The notes: a model not told the origin generated them from the sequence alone. Counted from the stretch's first letter, positions 16,465 to 25,184 are shown. The stretch: 64,000 nt of DNA from Puniceicoccaceae bacterium Marseille-Q1082 (GCA_904424815.1 CAJGBI010000001.1:186001-250000), one strand, 5' to 3'. Translations and numbers: made by a program.

Positions 16465-17460
16465 CTATTTGTAGTATTTTATGAAGGCTTTTTTGCGCAG
16501 CCCCTCGACCCACTTGTTGTACGTCTCGCGCCCGTTCTGCTCGGCGATGGTCCATTCGATCTGCTCGCGCACGTCGTCGATGGGGCTTATGCCGTCGGGC
16601 TTTTTTTCCTCGACTTTCAGTATGAATATCATGTCGCCGATTTCAACGGGCTCGGTGATTTTGCCCGCCTCTATCGAAAACGCCTGCTTGTCGAGGAGCG
16701 GGTTGAGCTCGCCCTTTTTGTACCATCCCCATTCGCCGCCCTTTGCGGAGCTGTCGTCCTTGCTGTACTTGCGCGCGAGGTCCGAAAACTTTTCGCCGGC
16801 GTTGTATTTTGCGACTATCTCCTTCGCGAGTTTCCTGTTTTCCTCCAGCGTCGCGGTTCTGCCCGTTTTGAGGGTGATCAGGCTGATTTTCGCGCTCGCG
16901 GGGGTGTACCACTTGGACTTGTTGGCCTCGTAATAGTCCTTTATCTTTTTGGGGCTGATTTCCGCGACGGTCTGCCGCTTGTTGCTCTGCATGTATCCGA
17001 CTATCAGATCCTTTTCCTGGTCCTGCCTGAACTGCTTTATCGTTTTCCCCTGCGCCTGCACGAATTTTATGAACTCCGCGCGGTCGCCGTTGAACTCTTT
17101 CTTTATATAGTCCTCAAAGTGCGAGTCGAGGAAGCTCTGGGGGATTGTCATGCCCTTGTCGCGGAACTCCTTTACGATGAGCTCGCGGTCAACCATGTTT
17201 TGGACGATTTCCCTGATGTAGTCGCCGACCCTCTTGTTGAACTCGAATTCCGAAAGCGACTTCTGGCGTATCTGGGGAATGAACGGCGCGACTTCCCTCA
17301 TAACTTCGTCGCGCGTTATGACGCGGTCTTCGACGACGGCGAGTATGCCGTTGGAGCCCGTTTCCTGCAATCCCGCATTGCCGAGCAGCCCCTGCGCGCA
17401 TGCCGCCGACGCGAGGGCCGCCGATAAAACGGCGGCGGCGGTTTTAAATGCTGTTTTCAT
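16465..17460 (-). CDS. Periplasmic parvulin-type peptidyl-prolyl isomerase (SurA-like)
   Basis: A 331-residue exported chaperone/isomerase that would help fold outer-membrane proteins. Signal peptide to about residue 22 (AALASAACAQ). Then a SurA-N-like helical domain (GILAVVEDRVITRDEV..., DRELIVKEFRDKGMTI, about residues 38-175) and one parvulin domain (about 190-290) with ARKYSKDDSSAKGGEWGWYKKGEL and GDMIFILKVEEKKPDG, both typical. A single rotamase domain rather than the two of E. coli SurA. Its ATG overlaps the mfd stop by 4 bp (ATGA), so it belongs to the parA-rnc-mfd run. Confidence 0.87.
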   Translation of the reverse strand: MKTAFKTAAAVLSAALASAACAQGLLGNAGLQETGSNGILAVVEDRVITRDEVMREVAPFIPQIRQKSLSEFEFNKRVGDYIREIVQNMVDRELIVKEFRDKGMTIPQSFLDSHFEDYIKKEFNGDRAEFIKFVQAQGKTIKQFRQDQEKDLIVGYMQSNKRQTVAEISPKKIKDYYEANKSKWYTPASAKISLITLKTGRTATLEENRKLAKEIVAKYNAGEKFSDLARKYSKDDSSAKGGEWGWYKKGELNPLLDKQAFSIEAGKITEPVEIGDMIFILKVEEKKPDGISPIDDVREQIEWTIAEQNGRETYNKWVEGLRKKAFIKYYK

Positions 17461-20400
17461 TGTTTCCTTATGCTTGGAAGGGTGTATTTCAAAAATTTTT
17501 CAATCTCTTGAAGTTTGGCGACGGCCCGCCGTTTCGTCAAGATGGGAAAATGCCCGCCGATTCTGGCGTATTCTCCGCCGTTGGGGGCGGGCAGCAGGAC
17601 TTTGAGCCGCTCGCCCTGCGCCTCCACGCCGAGCGCGCCCGCCGCCTCCGCCAGAACCCTTATGCGCTCGGCGTAGAAGCAGAATTTCACGGGGTCGGGA
17701 AGGGCGCCGAAGCGGTCTTTCGCCTCCGCGAGCAGCGCGTCGAGCTCCCTTTCGGAGGACGCCATCGAGAGCCTGCGGTACAGGTCGATTCTAAGCTGGG
17801 TCTGGGGAATGTAGCTTTCGGGAATGTAGGCGCGGACTTTCTCCGGATTCCCGTCCGAAATTTCCCTCATGCGGATTTCCTGAAAGTAGTTTTCAGCCTG
17901 CGAGGCGTCCACAGCCGCTTTTTCGCCCTCGCCGAGGTGCACGAAGTCGAGGTTCACGCGCGCGCGGAGGACGTTGGAGGTCTTCTCTCCGCGCAGCAGG
18001 GATATGCTGCGCTTTAACAGCGCGCAGTAAAGGTCGAATCCAACCCCCGCGATGTGCCCGCTCTGCTTTGCCCCGAGCAGGTTCCCGCAGCCGCGCAGCT
18101 GGAGGTCGCGCGTGGCGATTCTGAATCCCGCCCCGGGCTTGTTGTACTGGCGGATGGCCCCGAGCCTCTTGCGCGCGCTTTCCACGAGCCCCGCGTGGCG
18201 GTGCAGCAGCAGCCACGCGTAGGAGCGGCGCGTAAACCGCCCCACGCGCCCGCGCAGCTGGTAGAGCTGGGCGAGCCCGAATTTGTCCGCGCCCTCTATT
18301 ATTATGGTGTTGCAGTTGGGTATGTCCAATCCCGACTCTATGATGGTCGTGCAGACTAGAATGTCGTATTTGCCGCCTATGAAGTCCGCCATCAGCTTCT
18401 CGAGCGCCTGCTCCGACATCTGGCCGTGGCCGACGCCGATTCGCAGGTTCGGGAACATTTTGCGCAGCCCTTCGGCGGTTTCGGCAATCGTCTTGACGCG
18501 GTTGTGGAGGTAGAAAACCTGCCCTCCGCGCGCGACCTCGCGCTCAACCGCGCTCCTCACGGTCTCGGGGGAGTATTCCCGCACGAAAGTCTCCACCGGA
18601 AACCTGTCTTTGGGGGGCGTTTCCATAAGGCTCATGGAGCGCGCGCCCATCATCGCGAAGTAGAGCGTGCGGGGTATGGGGGTCGCGCTCATTGAGAGCA
18701 CGTCGAGGCCGGCGCGCAGCTTTTTTATCTTTTCCTTGTGGCGGACGCCGAAGCGGTGCTCCTCGTCTATCACGAGCAGTCCCAAATCCTTGAAAACCAC
18801 AGAGTCCGAAAGCATGGCGTGCGTGCCTATGAGCACGTCGATTTTGCCCGCGGCAAGCTGCGCCTTTATCTTGTCGGCCTCGGCCTTGGAACGGAAGCGC
18901 GAGAGCATTTCGACGACTATCGGGTATCCCCCGAACCTCCGGCGGAAATTCATAAAGTGCTGCTGGCACAGAACCGTCGTGGGGCAGAGGACAGCCGCCT
19001 GCTTGCCGCTCATGGCGCACTTGAAAACCGCCCTCATCGCGATTTCCGTCTTGCCGAAGCCCACGTCCGCGCACAGCAGCCTGTCCATAGGCTTTTCCGA
19101 CTCCATGTCCGCCTTGACCTCCGCGGCGGCGCGCAGCTGGTCGGGGGTTTCGGCGTATTCGAAGGAGTCCTCAAAGTCCCTCTGCCATTCGTCGTCCTCC
19201 GGAAAGGCGAACCCCTTTGCGATTTCGCGCCGCGACTGCATTTCCAGCAGTTCGGCGGCGTAGTCGAGCGCGGCGAGCTCGGCGGCGGTCTTGACTTTCG
19301 TCCACGACTTTGAATCGAGCCGCGAAAGTTTGGGGTGGCGCTTGTCGAGGCCTATGTAGCGGCTGAGCAGGTGCGACTTGTGAAGCGGCAGATACAGCAT
19401 CGCCCCGTCCTCGAATTCGAGCTTTATGGCCTCTTCGCTACCGCCGTCGGTTTCGAGCTTCGCCACTCCGTGGTAGCGGCATATTCCATGCCCGAGGTGC
19501 ACGACATAGTCGCCTTCGCACAACTCGGAGAAGTCGAGCAGCTGGTCGACCTGCGCCCTGCGCGAAAGCATTCTGCGGCGCGGCTCGAGGCGCGTTTTCT
19601 GCCGCCTGCCGAAGAGCTCCCGCGCGCCGACAAACGCCGCGCCCGCGGCTCCTTTGGAGAGGATTTTCCAATCGGGGCGCAGTTCGCCGAAGTCGCGCAC
19701 TACAAACCCCTCGCCGAATCCGGACGGCACAAACGCGCCCTTGAACTTTTTTCCGGCGGCCTCGAAAATCCCCCCAGCGAGCCGCTCGTCGCCGCTCCCG
19801 TCGGAGGCTATGAACACGTCGACGCCCTCTTCCGCCCACTCCGCGAGCTTCTCCGCGAACTTTATCCTGCTGCGCGTTTCGGACTCAAACCTGTCCCCGC
19901 CGATCTCCCCGTCGGCGTCTATGGCGGAGATTCCGTCGAGCCCGTCCGCGCGGAAAATCTTTTTTTCCGCCCCCTCGAACGATTCCGCCGGAGTTTCGAG
20001 CGCCGACACCGCGAAAAATCCGTCCCCCCCGCGCGCGAAAACCTCCCCGAATCCGCGGTGGCGGATCTTTCCGTCCTCCGGCTCGAGAAACAGGTCGGGC
20101 GAGCGCGCCGCTATAGCGGAGGGCTCGAAAAATATCCAGTCCGCCCGTCTTTTCCCGAGGTAGTCGAGCGCGTTCCACGCCCCGCCGTCCTCTCCGAATG
20201 TTTCGGGAATCGGGTCTATCGCGGCGGAAAAAATTTTCGCGTCCGCAAGCTGCGTGTCGGGGTCGAACTTCCGGATTGCGTCGATTTCGTCGCCGAAAAA
20301 GTCGATTCTGACGGGGGCGTCGGCGGAGACGGGGTAGACGTCCAGAATCCCGCCGCGCGCCGCGAACTGCCCGGGCGCCTCGCAGAGGGTTTCGTTGTAG

Positions 20401-20855
20401 TATCCGAACGCGGCGAGCTTTTCGCGGAGCTCGCGCGGCGAGATTTTCATGCCGGCGGATATTTCCAGCGGAACCGCCGCGGACGGGCTGGGGGCGGGCG
20501 CGAATAGAGCCTCCGCCGTCGCCACGGCAAATAGCTGCGGGCGCCCCTCCCGACCGGCGTCCGCCATCGCGCGCAGCGTCCCGATTCTTTCGCAGGCGGC
20601 GTCGAAGCGCGCCGCGTCGCTGTCGGCGGCGCGCGGCGGGCCGGGCAGCATTCTTATTTCAAACGGCTTTCCGTCGAGCTCCAAAAAATATTTCAGCTTC
20701 GGATAGAAAAATTCGCACTCCGCCGCGGAATCCAAAACAGCTATCGCAAGCCCCGCGCCGTCCGCTCGCGCGATTCGCGCGCACAAAACCCCCCACGCCG
20801 CCTGCGCGACGTCGGGGTAAAAAGCGGAGCCTTTCCCGGGACGAGCTACCCTCAT
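17457..20855 (-). CDS. mfd: Transcription-repair coupling factor Mfd
   Basis: An 1132-residue superfamily 2 translocase that removes stalled RNA polymerase and recruits UvrA. Order seen: UvrB-homology region (GGILDVYPVSADAPVRIDFF), RNAP-interacting domain (DYVVHLGHGICRYHG), RecG-like motor with Walker A in DRLLCADVGFGKTEIAMRA, DEEH box in LLVIDEEHRFGVRHKEK, SATPIPRTL, helicase motif GQVFYLHNRV, and QLRGRVGRF, then the TRCF C-terminal domain (LRIDLYRRL). Length matches the family. The ATG at 20855 is chosen; a TTG at 20900 is in frame just after rnc. Stop overlaps the PPIase start. Confidence 0.96.
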   Translation of the reverse strand: MRVARPGKGSAFYPDVAQAAWGVLCARIARADGAGLAIAVLDSAAECEFFYPKLKYFLELDGKPFEIRMLPGPPRAADSDAARFDAACERIGTLRAMADAGREGRPQLFAVATAEALFAPAPSPSAAVPLEISAGMKISPRELREKLAAFGYYNETLCEAPGQFAARGGILDVYPVSADAPVRIDFFGDEIDAIRKFDPDTQLADAKIFSAAIDPIPETFGEDGGAWNALDYLGKRRADWIFFEPSAIAARSPDLFLEPEDGKIRHRGFGEVFARGGDGFFAVSALETPAESFEGAEKKIFRADGLDGISAIDADGEIGGDRFESETRSRIKFAEKLAEWAEEGVDVFIASDGSGDERLAGGIFEAAGKKFKGAFVPSGFGEGFVVRDFGELRPDWKILSKGAAGAAFVGARELFGRRQKTRLEPRRRMLSRRAQVDQLLDFSELCEGDYVVHLGHGICRYHGVAKLETDGGSEEAIKLEFEDGAMLYLPLHKSHLLSRYIGLDKRHPKLSRLDSKSWTKVKTAAELAALDYAAELLEMQSRREIAKGFAFPEDDEWQRDFEDSFEYAETPDQLRAAAEVKADMESEKPMDRLLCADVGFGKTEIAMRAVFKCAMSGKQAAVLCPTTVLCQQHFMNFRRRFGGYPIVVEMLSRFRSKAEADKIKAQLAAGKIDVLIGTHAMLSDSVVFKDLGLLVIDEEHRFGVRHKEKIKKLRAGLDVLSMSATPIPRTLYFAMMGARSMSLMETPPKDRFPVETFVREYSPETVRSAVEREVARGGQVFYLHNRVKTIAETAEGLRKMFPNLRIGVGHGQMSEQALEKLMADFIGGKYDILVCTTIIESGLDIPNCNTIIIEGADKFGLAQLYQLRGRVGRFTRRSYAWLLLHRHAGLVESARKRLGAIRQYNKPGAGFRIATRDLQLRGCGNLLGAKQSGHIAGVGFDLYCALLKRSISLLRGEKTSNVLRARVNLDFVHLGEGEKAAVDASQAENYFQEIRMREISDGNPEKVRAYIPESYIPQTQLRIDLYRRLSMASSERELDALLAEAKDRFGALPDPVKFCFYAERIRVLAEAAGALGVEAQGERLKVLLPAPNGGEYARIGGHFPILTKRRAVAKLQEIEKFLKYTLPSIRKQ

Positions 20856-20902
20856 GTTTCTACAATCCGATGAAAATATGCCATCGGCGGAAATTCCCAA
20901 AA

Positions 20903-21793
20903 CTATTGCTTTTTCTGCCGCTCGGCTTTCGGCTTTTTGCGCTCTGGTTGCGCTGCGTCTCCGCCGGCGGCCGCGGGGGAATCGCCCCCGCCGGAAGCCG
21001 CGCAGTCCGCGGCGTAGTCTTTCAGGGACGCGCGCGCGGCCTTGGTCTCGGCGGATTTTTTTGAGCTTGCCGACGCCCTCGCGTACGCCTTTCCGCCTAT
21101 TTCGACCTCGACCTCAAATACCTTGCTGTGGTCGGGGCCCGTCTGCCCGAGCATTTTATAGACTATTTTATCTCCCCTTTTGGCGGCGAGCTCCTGGAGC
21201 GCGCCCTTCGGGTTCTGCTGGCTCACGAGGTCGGGGAGGTCGTCGAGCTTCCTCTTGTACCACGAGAGCACGACTTTTTGCGCCTTTTCAAAGGAGCTGT
21301 CCATGTATATCGCCCCCACAACCGCCTCGAAAGCGTCCTCCGCGGCGCTCGCGCAGCTGCGCAGGCACTCGCAGCCCTTCGGCAAAATCAGGCATTCGGG
21401 AATCCCGATGTGCTCCGAAAGATCGCTTAAAAACACGCCCTGCGTCAGCGCAATGCGGATTTTCGTCAGGTCGCCCTCGTCGAGCTCCTCGAATTTTTTA
21501 AATACCGTATCGGTTATTATCGACTGCAATATTGCGTCGCCGAGGAACTCCAGCCGCTGGTTCGACTTTATCTTGCCCTTTGAAAATCCGACCGCCCCGG
21601 GGTGCGTTAGCGCCTCCCTCAAAATCGACTTGTCGGAAAATTTGTACCCGAGGCTTTTTTCCAACTTTGAAAAGGCTTTCTTTTCGGCCTCAGCGGCGGC
21701 GTTCGACCTCGCCTTTTTCGCCCGCCGCATGGCTTTTGCCCGGCGCGCCACCGACGGCTTGAACAGCCTCTTTATGTATTTTGGCAAATCCAT
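20903..21793 (-). CDS. rnc: Ribonuclease III
   Basis: A 296-residue double-strand-specific endoribonuclease processing rRNA and other transcripts. The catalytic signature NQRLEFLGDAILQSI (about residues 81-95) and the second acidic site EDAFEAVVGAIYMDSSF are intact, followed by a double-stranded RNA-binding domain from about residue 195 (NPKGALQELAAKRG ... SSKKSAETKAARASL). It carries a basic N-terminal extension of about 40 residues (VARRAKAMRRAKKARS) and a low-complexity, Ala/Gly/Lys-rich C-terminal tail, both longer than in E. coli RNase III (226). It starts 4 bp after the parA stop and precedes mfd. Confidence 0.95.
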   Translation of the reverse strand: MDLPKYIKRLFKPSVARRAKAMRRAKKARSNAAAEAEKKAFSKLEKSLGYKFSDKSILREALTHPGAVGFSKGKIKSNQRLEFLGDAILQSIITDTVFKKFEELDEGDLTKIRIALTQGVFLSDLSEHIGIPECLILPKGCECLRSCASAAEDAFEAVVGAIYMDSSFEKAQKVVLSWYKRKLDDLPDLVSQQNPKGALQELAAKRGDKIVYKMLGQTGPDHSKVFEVEVEIGGKAYARASASSKKSAETKAARASLKDYAADCAASGGGDSPAAAGGDAAQPERKKPKAERQKKQ

Positions 21794-21797
21794 ACTC

Positions 21798-22580
21798 TCA
21801 CGCGCGCAGCCCGAAGCGCCTGTCCACTTCCTTCGCGAGCTTTTCGTAGGCGAACGCGCCCTCGTTCCACTTGGCGTATTCGAATATCGTCTTGCCGAAG
21901 CTCGGCGCTTCCGCGAGCCTCACCGTGCGCGGTATGAGCGTCTTGAACACGAGCGGGCCCATATAGTTTTTGACTTCGCTCAAAACCTGCTTGGAAAGGT
22001 TCGTGCGCGAGTCGTACATCGTCATCACCACCCCGCCGACTTCGAGCGAGTCGCTGACCCCCGCGCTCCGCAGCTGCTCAACGACCCCCATTATCTGCCC
22101 GAGGCCCTCCATCGCCAGATACTCGCATTGGAGAGCGATCAGCAGGTAGTCCGCCGCCGCCAGCGAATTCATCGACAGCAGCCCGAGAGACGGCGGGGCG
22201 TCGATTACTATCGCGTCGAATTCGCCGCAGTCCCTCAGCGGCGCGAGGCAGTCGCGCAGGCGCACAAGGTAGTTTTCGCTCCCCGAGAGCTCCACTTCAA
22301 TCGCCGACATGTCCGTCTCGGAGGGAATCAGCCACAGATTCTGACGCTGCGTCTGCACGAGCTTGTCGCGCGCCGATCCCTCGCCGTGGAGAACCTGGTA
22401 CAGGCTCGCCCCGCGCGTCTTTTCGTATCCGAGCGCGCTCGTGGCGCTCGCCTGCTGGTCCATGTCGACGAGAATCGTTCTAACCCTGCGCCTCGCGAGC
22501 CCCGCGGCGAGATTGACTGCGGTGGTAGTCTTGCCGACTCCCCCCTTCTGGTTTGCTATTGCGAAAATTTTGGCGGCCAT
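21798..22580 (-). CDS. parA: ParA/Soj-type chromosome-partitioning ATPase
   Basis: A 260-residue Walker-type ATPase of the ParA/MinD group. The deviant Walker A motif is ANQKGGVGKTTTAVNLA (about residues 9-25), with ILVDMDQQASAT and VIDAPPSLGLLSMN as the following switch motifs. It matches chromosomal ParA/Soj in length and the late PRTVRLAEAPSFGKTI. No parB gene or obvious parS palindrome lies beside it; instead it leads rnc, mfd and the SurA-like gene with a 4-bp gap to rnc. Role in origin segregation is inferred from family only. Confidence 0.92.
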   Translation of the reverse strand: MAAKIFAIANQKGGVGKTTTAVNLAAGLARRRVRTILVDMDQQASATSALGYEKTRGASLYQVLHGEGSARDKLVQTQRQNLWLIPSETDMSAIEVELSGSENYLVRLRDCLAPLRDCGEFDAIVIDAPPSLGLLSMNSLAAADYLLIALQCEYLAMEGLGQIMGVVEQLRSAGVSDSLEVGGVVMTMYDSRTNLSKQVLSEVKNYMGPLVFKTLIPRTVRLAEAPSFGKTIFEYAKWNEGAFAYEKLAKEVDRRFGLRA

Positions 22581-22747
22581 AACCCGATTACATTACATAT
22601 TTTGCCGGCTCATAAAACTAAAAAAATAGAATGGGCGATTTTTTTGCGCTTGCAAGACAACTCGGATTGTTTTGAGATTCTTTTCCTGAAATTTGCGGTA
22701 TGCCTGCCGCGTTTGAGAGCCTTGGCCAGCTTTCACTTTTTTCTTAC

Positions 22748-22819
22748 GCTCCCGTAGTTCAATGGATAGAGCAACGGTTTCCGGTACCGTTAATCGGGGT
22801 TCGAGTCCCCGCGGGAGTG
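22748..22819 (+). tRNA. tRNA-Arg (anticodon CCG)
   Basis: A 72-nt cloverleaf can be folded fully: acceptor GCTCCCG/CGGGAGT (one G:U), D-arm GTTC...GAGC, anticodon stem ACGGT/ACCGT with loop TTCCGGT giving anticodon CCG, and T-arm CGGGG-TTCGAGT-CCCCG. Discriminator G. CCA is not encoded. It decodes CGG. The IS element begins about 130 bp downstream. Confidence 0.95.
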
Positions 22820-22847
22820 CGCGCCGCGCGCCATTTCCGGTCTTCCA

Positions 22848-22901
22848 TACTCGCTCGAACATGCCCTAAACCCGAAAGCGGGGGCAATTGGGAGGGGATT
22901 G
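22848..22901. repeat. Dispersed intergenic repeat, copy A
   Basis: Contains CCTAAACCCGAAAGC followed by GGGGC, then R-ATTGGGA-R-GG. A similar block is at 46167-46220; the 15-bp core is identical and the rest differs by scattered changes and small gaps. It lies between tRNA-Arg and the IS element, with no coding potential seen. Confidence 0.55.
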
Positions 22902-22958
22902 GCTATTCAAGCGCTTCCCATGGCTGGCGCGCCTTGCGCCCGTAAATCGGGTCAACAC

Positions 22959-22976
22959 CAAAGGTTGTGGAATAGG
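22959..22976 (+). repeat. Left terminal inverted repeat core of the IS
   Basis: CAAAGGTTGTGGAATAGG; its inverted partner at the other end reads CAAAGATTGTGGAATGGG. Confidence 0.75.
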
Positions 22977-22997
22977 TTGATTTTTTAGATTTGCCTT

Positions 22998-24179
22998 TCA
23001 TAGATTCACCCCGCATTCCACGAGGACTCTCAGTCTGTAATTTTCAAAGTTTCTGTATCCATAGGCTCTGCGTTGTATCAACTTCATCTTGCGGTGGAAG
23101 CCTTCCGTTATTCCGTTATTTTTTGTAAATCTCCACATTCTTATTATCGGCGCAAACCATTCGCTTATCGTTTCCGCAAGCTTCCCAAACTCTGTCGGCG
23201 CTTCGTATTTCATTATCTTCATCATTTCCTTTAACTTTCTTATGTTATCCCTGCATTGCTTTGCCGTCTGACTCTTTTTATTCAATAGTCCGCATAATCG
23301 CTCCTTAAATTCGTACGCAAGCTCTATTGCCGGATTTCCCCTAAAAAAGCTTTTAAGCCGCTCCATCTCTTGCGCTTTTAGCCTCTCTCTCCTTTTCCGC
23401 AAAGGATAAGTAATCTTTCTCTTCCACTTTACTTCTTCCTGCGCACTCTTGCAAAATTCCATAAAGTGGTTGAGCACTAATCGTATCACATGAAACCTAT
23501 CCGCTACTATCTTCGCCCTCGGAAAACATCTCCTTACGATACTTCGATATCCGCTCGATAAATCCATGCACACTACCTTCACATTTTCCCTGCCTTTGTA
23601 TGACATTAGCGCGCCTGCTATATCGATATGTCTCTTCCCTTTAATAACATCGTATACCCTGTGGTGCGATAAGTCGGCTATCGTAGTCGCAAACTTGTAA
23701 CCCTTGTGGATTGTGTGCTCGTCTATTCCTATAATTTCAGGACAAGGATAGTTGATTTGCTCTTTGAGCTTTTGCTCGTACCTACTGTGGATTGCCCGCT
23801 CAACCGTGCTTGCAGATATGCGGTAAATCCGAGCAATAGCCTTATTGCAAACGTTCCGAGCGTATTCACTTACGAGCCTGTTTTTGAACCTCTCCGAGTG
23901 ACGAGCGTAAGGCCTTACTCCCTCAAGCCTTTCGCGAAAGACCCTTCCGCAATCGAGACACTTGTAACGCTTGCATTTTACCTTGAGATGATAAATAGCT
24001 CCGTTTTCAGAGACGTGCTTAATATAACGCCGGTAGGAATCGTAATGTATCAAACGATGCGACCCGCATAAGCAGTCGGGTATACCCGACTGCTTATGCT
24101 CAACTTCCGCAAGCGAAAAGTCTTGACCAACTCTTACTGTCCTGAGTATCTTGTAACCCTTGATTAACACATTGGGCAT
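22998..24179 (-). CDS. ISL3-family transposase
   Basis: A 393-residue DDE transposase. N-terminal zinc-binding region (PDCLCGSHRLI ... KCKRYKCLDCGRVFRERLEG), helix-turn-helix region (NKAIARIYRISASTVERAI), then the catalytic core: IGIDEHTIHKGYKF (first Asp), KVVCMDLSSGYRSIVRRCFP (second Asp), DRFHVIRLVLNHF and the final NNGITEGFHRKMKLIQRRAY with the glutamate. The late RAYGYRNFENYRLRVL is typical of DDE_Tnp_ISL3. The ATG at 24179 (MPNVLIKGYK) is preferred; an ATG at 24224 lies within the terminal repeat. The gene looks intact, so the element may still be active. Base composition marks it as acquired. Confidence 0.93.
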   Translation of the reverse strand: MPNVLIKGYKILRTVRVGQDFSLAEVEHKQSGIPDCLCGSHRLIHYDSYRRYIKHVSENGAIYHLKVKCKRYKCLDCGRVFRERLEGVRPYARHSERFKNRLVSEYARNVCNKAIARIYRISASTVERAIHSRYEQKLKEQINYPCPEIIGIDEHTIHKGYKFATTIADLSHHRVYDVIKGKRHIDIAGALMSYKGRENVKVVCMDLSSGYRSIVRRCFPRAKIVADRFHVIRLVLNHFMEFCKSAQEEVKWKRKITYPLRKRRERLKAQEMERLKSFFRGNPAIELAYEFKERLCGLLNKKSQTAKQCRDNIRKLKEMMKIMKYEAPTEFGKLAETISEWFAPIIRMWRFTKNNGITEGFHRKMKLIQRRAYGYRNFENYRLRVLVECGVNL

Positions 24180-24219
24180 TGTAGAACATTTTTTATTCTC
24201 TTTGCCCTCTTTTTTTTCT

Positions 24220-24237
24220 CCCATTCCACAATCTTTG
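24220..24237 (-). repeat. Right terminal inverted repeat core of the IS
   Basis: Reverse complement of the left core with two mismatches (see left repeat). Confidence 0.75.
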
Positions 24238-24323
24238 ACGTAGAGCGATTTTTTTCTCAAAAATGCGAAAGCTTAATTATATCAACGCCTTGTAAAATTC
24301 GGAAAGGGAAAACGGCGCAAATC

Positions 24324-24360
24324 CAAAAAAACAGCCCCGCAAGCGGCATCTTGCAGGGCT
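24324..24360 (-). terminator. Intrinsic terminator of tRNA-Thr
   Basis: Arms AGCCCTGCAAG and CTTGCGGGGCT (one G:U pair) at 24333-24343 and 24350-24360, then a run of seven T in the minus direction. Confidence 0.75.
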
Positions 24361-24369
24361 CAAAAACAG

Positions 24370-24442
24370 AGCCGAAAGTCGGACTTGAACCGACGACCCA
24401 CGCTTTACGAAAGCGTTGCTCTACCAACTGAGCTATTTCGGC
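24370..24442 (-). tRNA. tRNA-Thr (anticodon CGT)
   Basis: A 73-nt cloverleaf on the minus strand: acceptor GCCGAAA/TTTCGGC, D-arm GCTC...GAGC, anticodon stem ACGCT/AGCGT with loop TTCGTAA giving anticodon CGT, 5-nt variable loop, T-arm GTCGG-TTCAAGT-CCGAC, discriminator T. CCA is not encoded. It decodes ACG and has its own promoter-like block upstream and a terminator downstream. Confidence 0.95.
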
Positions 24443-24458
24443 GCAATTTAAAGCGCAA

Positions 24459-24487
24459 AATCTGCTTTATTCTTGTAAAGTAGTCAA
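24459..24487 (-). promoter_or_regulatory. Putative promoter of tRNA-Thr
   Basis: TTGACT (24487-24482) and CAGATT (24464-24459) on the minus strand, 17 bp apart, ending 16 bp before the tRNA 5' end. The -10 is a weak match. Confidence 0.4.
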
Positions 24488-24547
24488 TATATTTTTCTAT
24501 TTGTTTGCGTTTTTATTGCGGGGAGGGCATATTTTTTCTGCGCGCTC

Positions 24548-25183
24548 ATGGGGCGGTTTCTCGTGAAGTTTTTGGCGGCGGCCGCGTTTGCCGCCGCGTT
24601 CGAGCTCCTCTTCGGATGGGGGGAGCTGCTCCGGCTGTGCCTGGATTTCGCGCGCGAAAACGACAACCCTTTTGCGTTTCTCGCCGTAATGGGAGTCGGG
24701 TGCGCGTTTCCGTTTTCGCTGTCGCTCTGCTATCTGTTTGCGGGCGCAGCTTTCCCGTTTTTCGAGGCGTGGGCGCTCTGCGTTATCGGGCTTTTCATAA
24801 GCTCGTCGATAGGCTTTTTTTTCGGAAGGTTTCTCGTGCCGGAGAACGCGCTCGAATCCGTCGCCGCGCGCTTTAAAATAGGGGCCGTAAAATCTCTCGG
24901 CCTGGCGAACGTCAACTTTTTCGTCAGGGCGGTTCCGGGCATACCCTATTTTTTGCAGAACATAATTCTCGGGGGAATGAGGACTCCGTTTGCGATGTAT
25001 GCGGCGGTGAATCTGGCGGTGCAGGGGGCGATCGCCGCGGCTATGGTTTACATGGGTTCCGCCGCCGCGTCGGATTCTCCAGCCTGGCGGAAGCTGTGGG
25101 TGTTCGGGATCTTAATTGCCGTGTTGTTTCTTGCGCAGAGGGCGATGGCGTTCGCGTTTTCTAAGCGCGGGGGAGGGAAGTGA
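24548..25183 (+). CDS. TVP38/TMEM64 (DedA-like) membrane protein
   Basis: A 211-residue inner-membrane protein with about five to six hydrophobic segments (e.g. residues 4-22, 40-62, 66-90, 150-170, 185-203). The diagnostic loop FVRAVPGIPYFLQNIILGG (about residues 126-144) is the SNARE-associated/TVP38 signature, a relative of DedA and VTT-domain scramblases that move phospholipids or undecaprenyl phosphate. First gene of a plus-strand operon; the plsC ATG follows its stop by 1 bp. Context with an acyltransferase and FabZ supports a membrane-lipid role (inference). Confidence 0.83.
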   Translation: MGRFLVKFLAAAAFAAAFELLFGWGELLRLCLDFARENDNPFAFLAVMGVGCAFPFSLSLCYLFAGAAFPFFEAWALCVIGLFISSSIGFFFGRFLVPENALESVAARFKIGAVKSLGLANVNFFVRAVPGIPYFLQNIILGGMRTPFAMYAAVNLAVQGAIAAAMVYMGSAAASDSPAWRKLWVFGILIAVLFLAQRAMAFAFSKRGGGK

Positions 25184-25184
25184 T

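Larger units (their letters stand above)
22949..24247 (-). mobile_element. ISL3-type insertion sequence
   Basis: About 1.3 kb, clearly AT-richer than everything around it, holding one transposase gene. Imperfect terminal inverted repeats are visible: 18-nt cores at 22959-22976 and 24220-24237 match at 16 of 18 positions, with weaker similarity reaching outward to about 22949 and 24247. No convincing 8-bp target duplication was found, so the outer ends are approximate. It is inserted between tRNA-Arg and tRNA-Thr. Confidence 0.82.

Noticed and set aside
22941-22948. 8-bp target duplication of the IS
   Set aside because: The 8 bases left of the element do not match those to the right of it.
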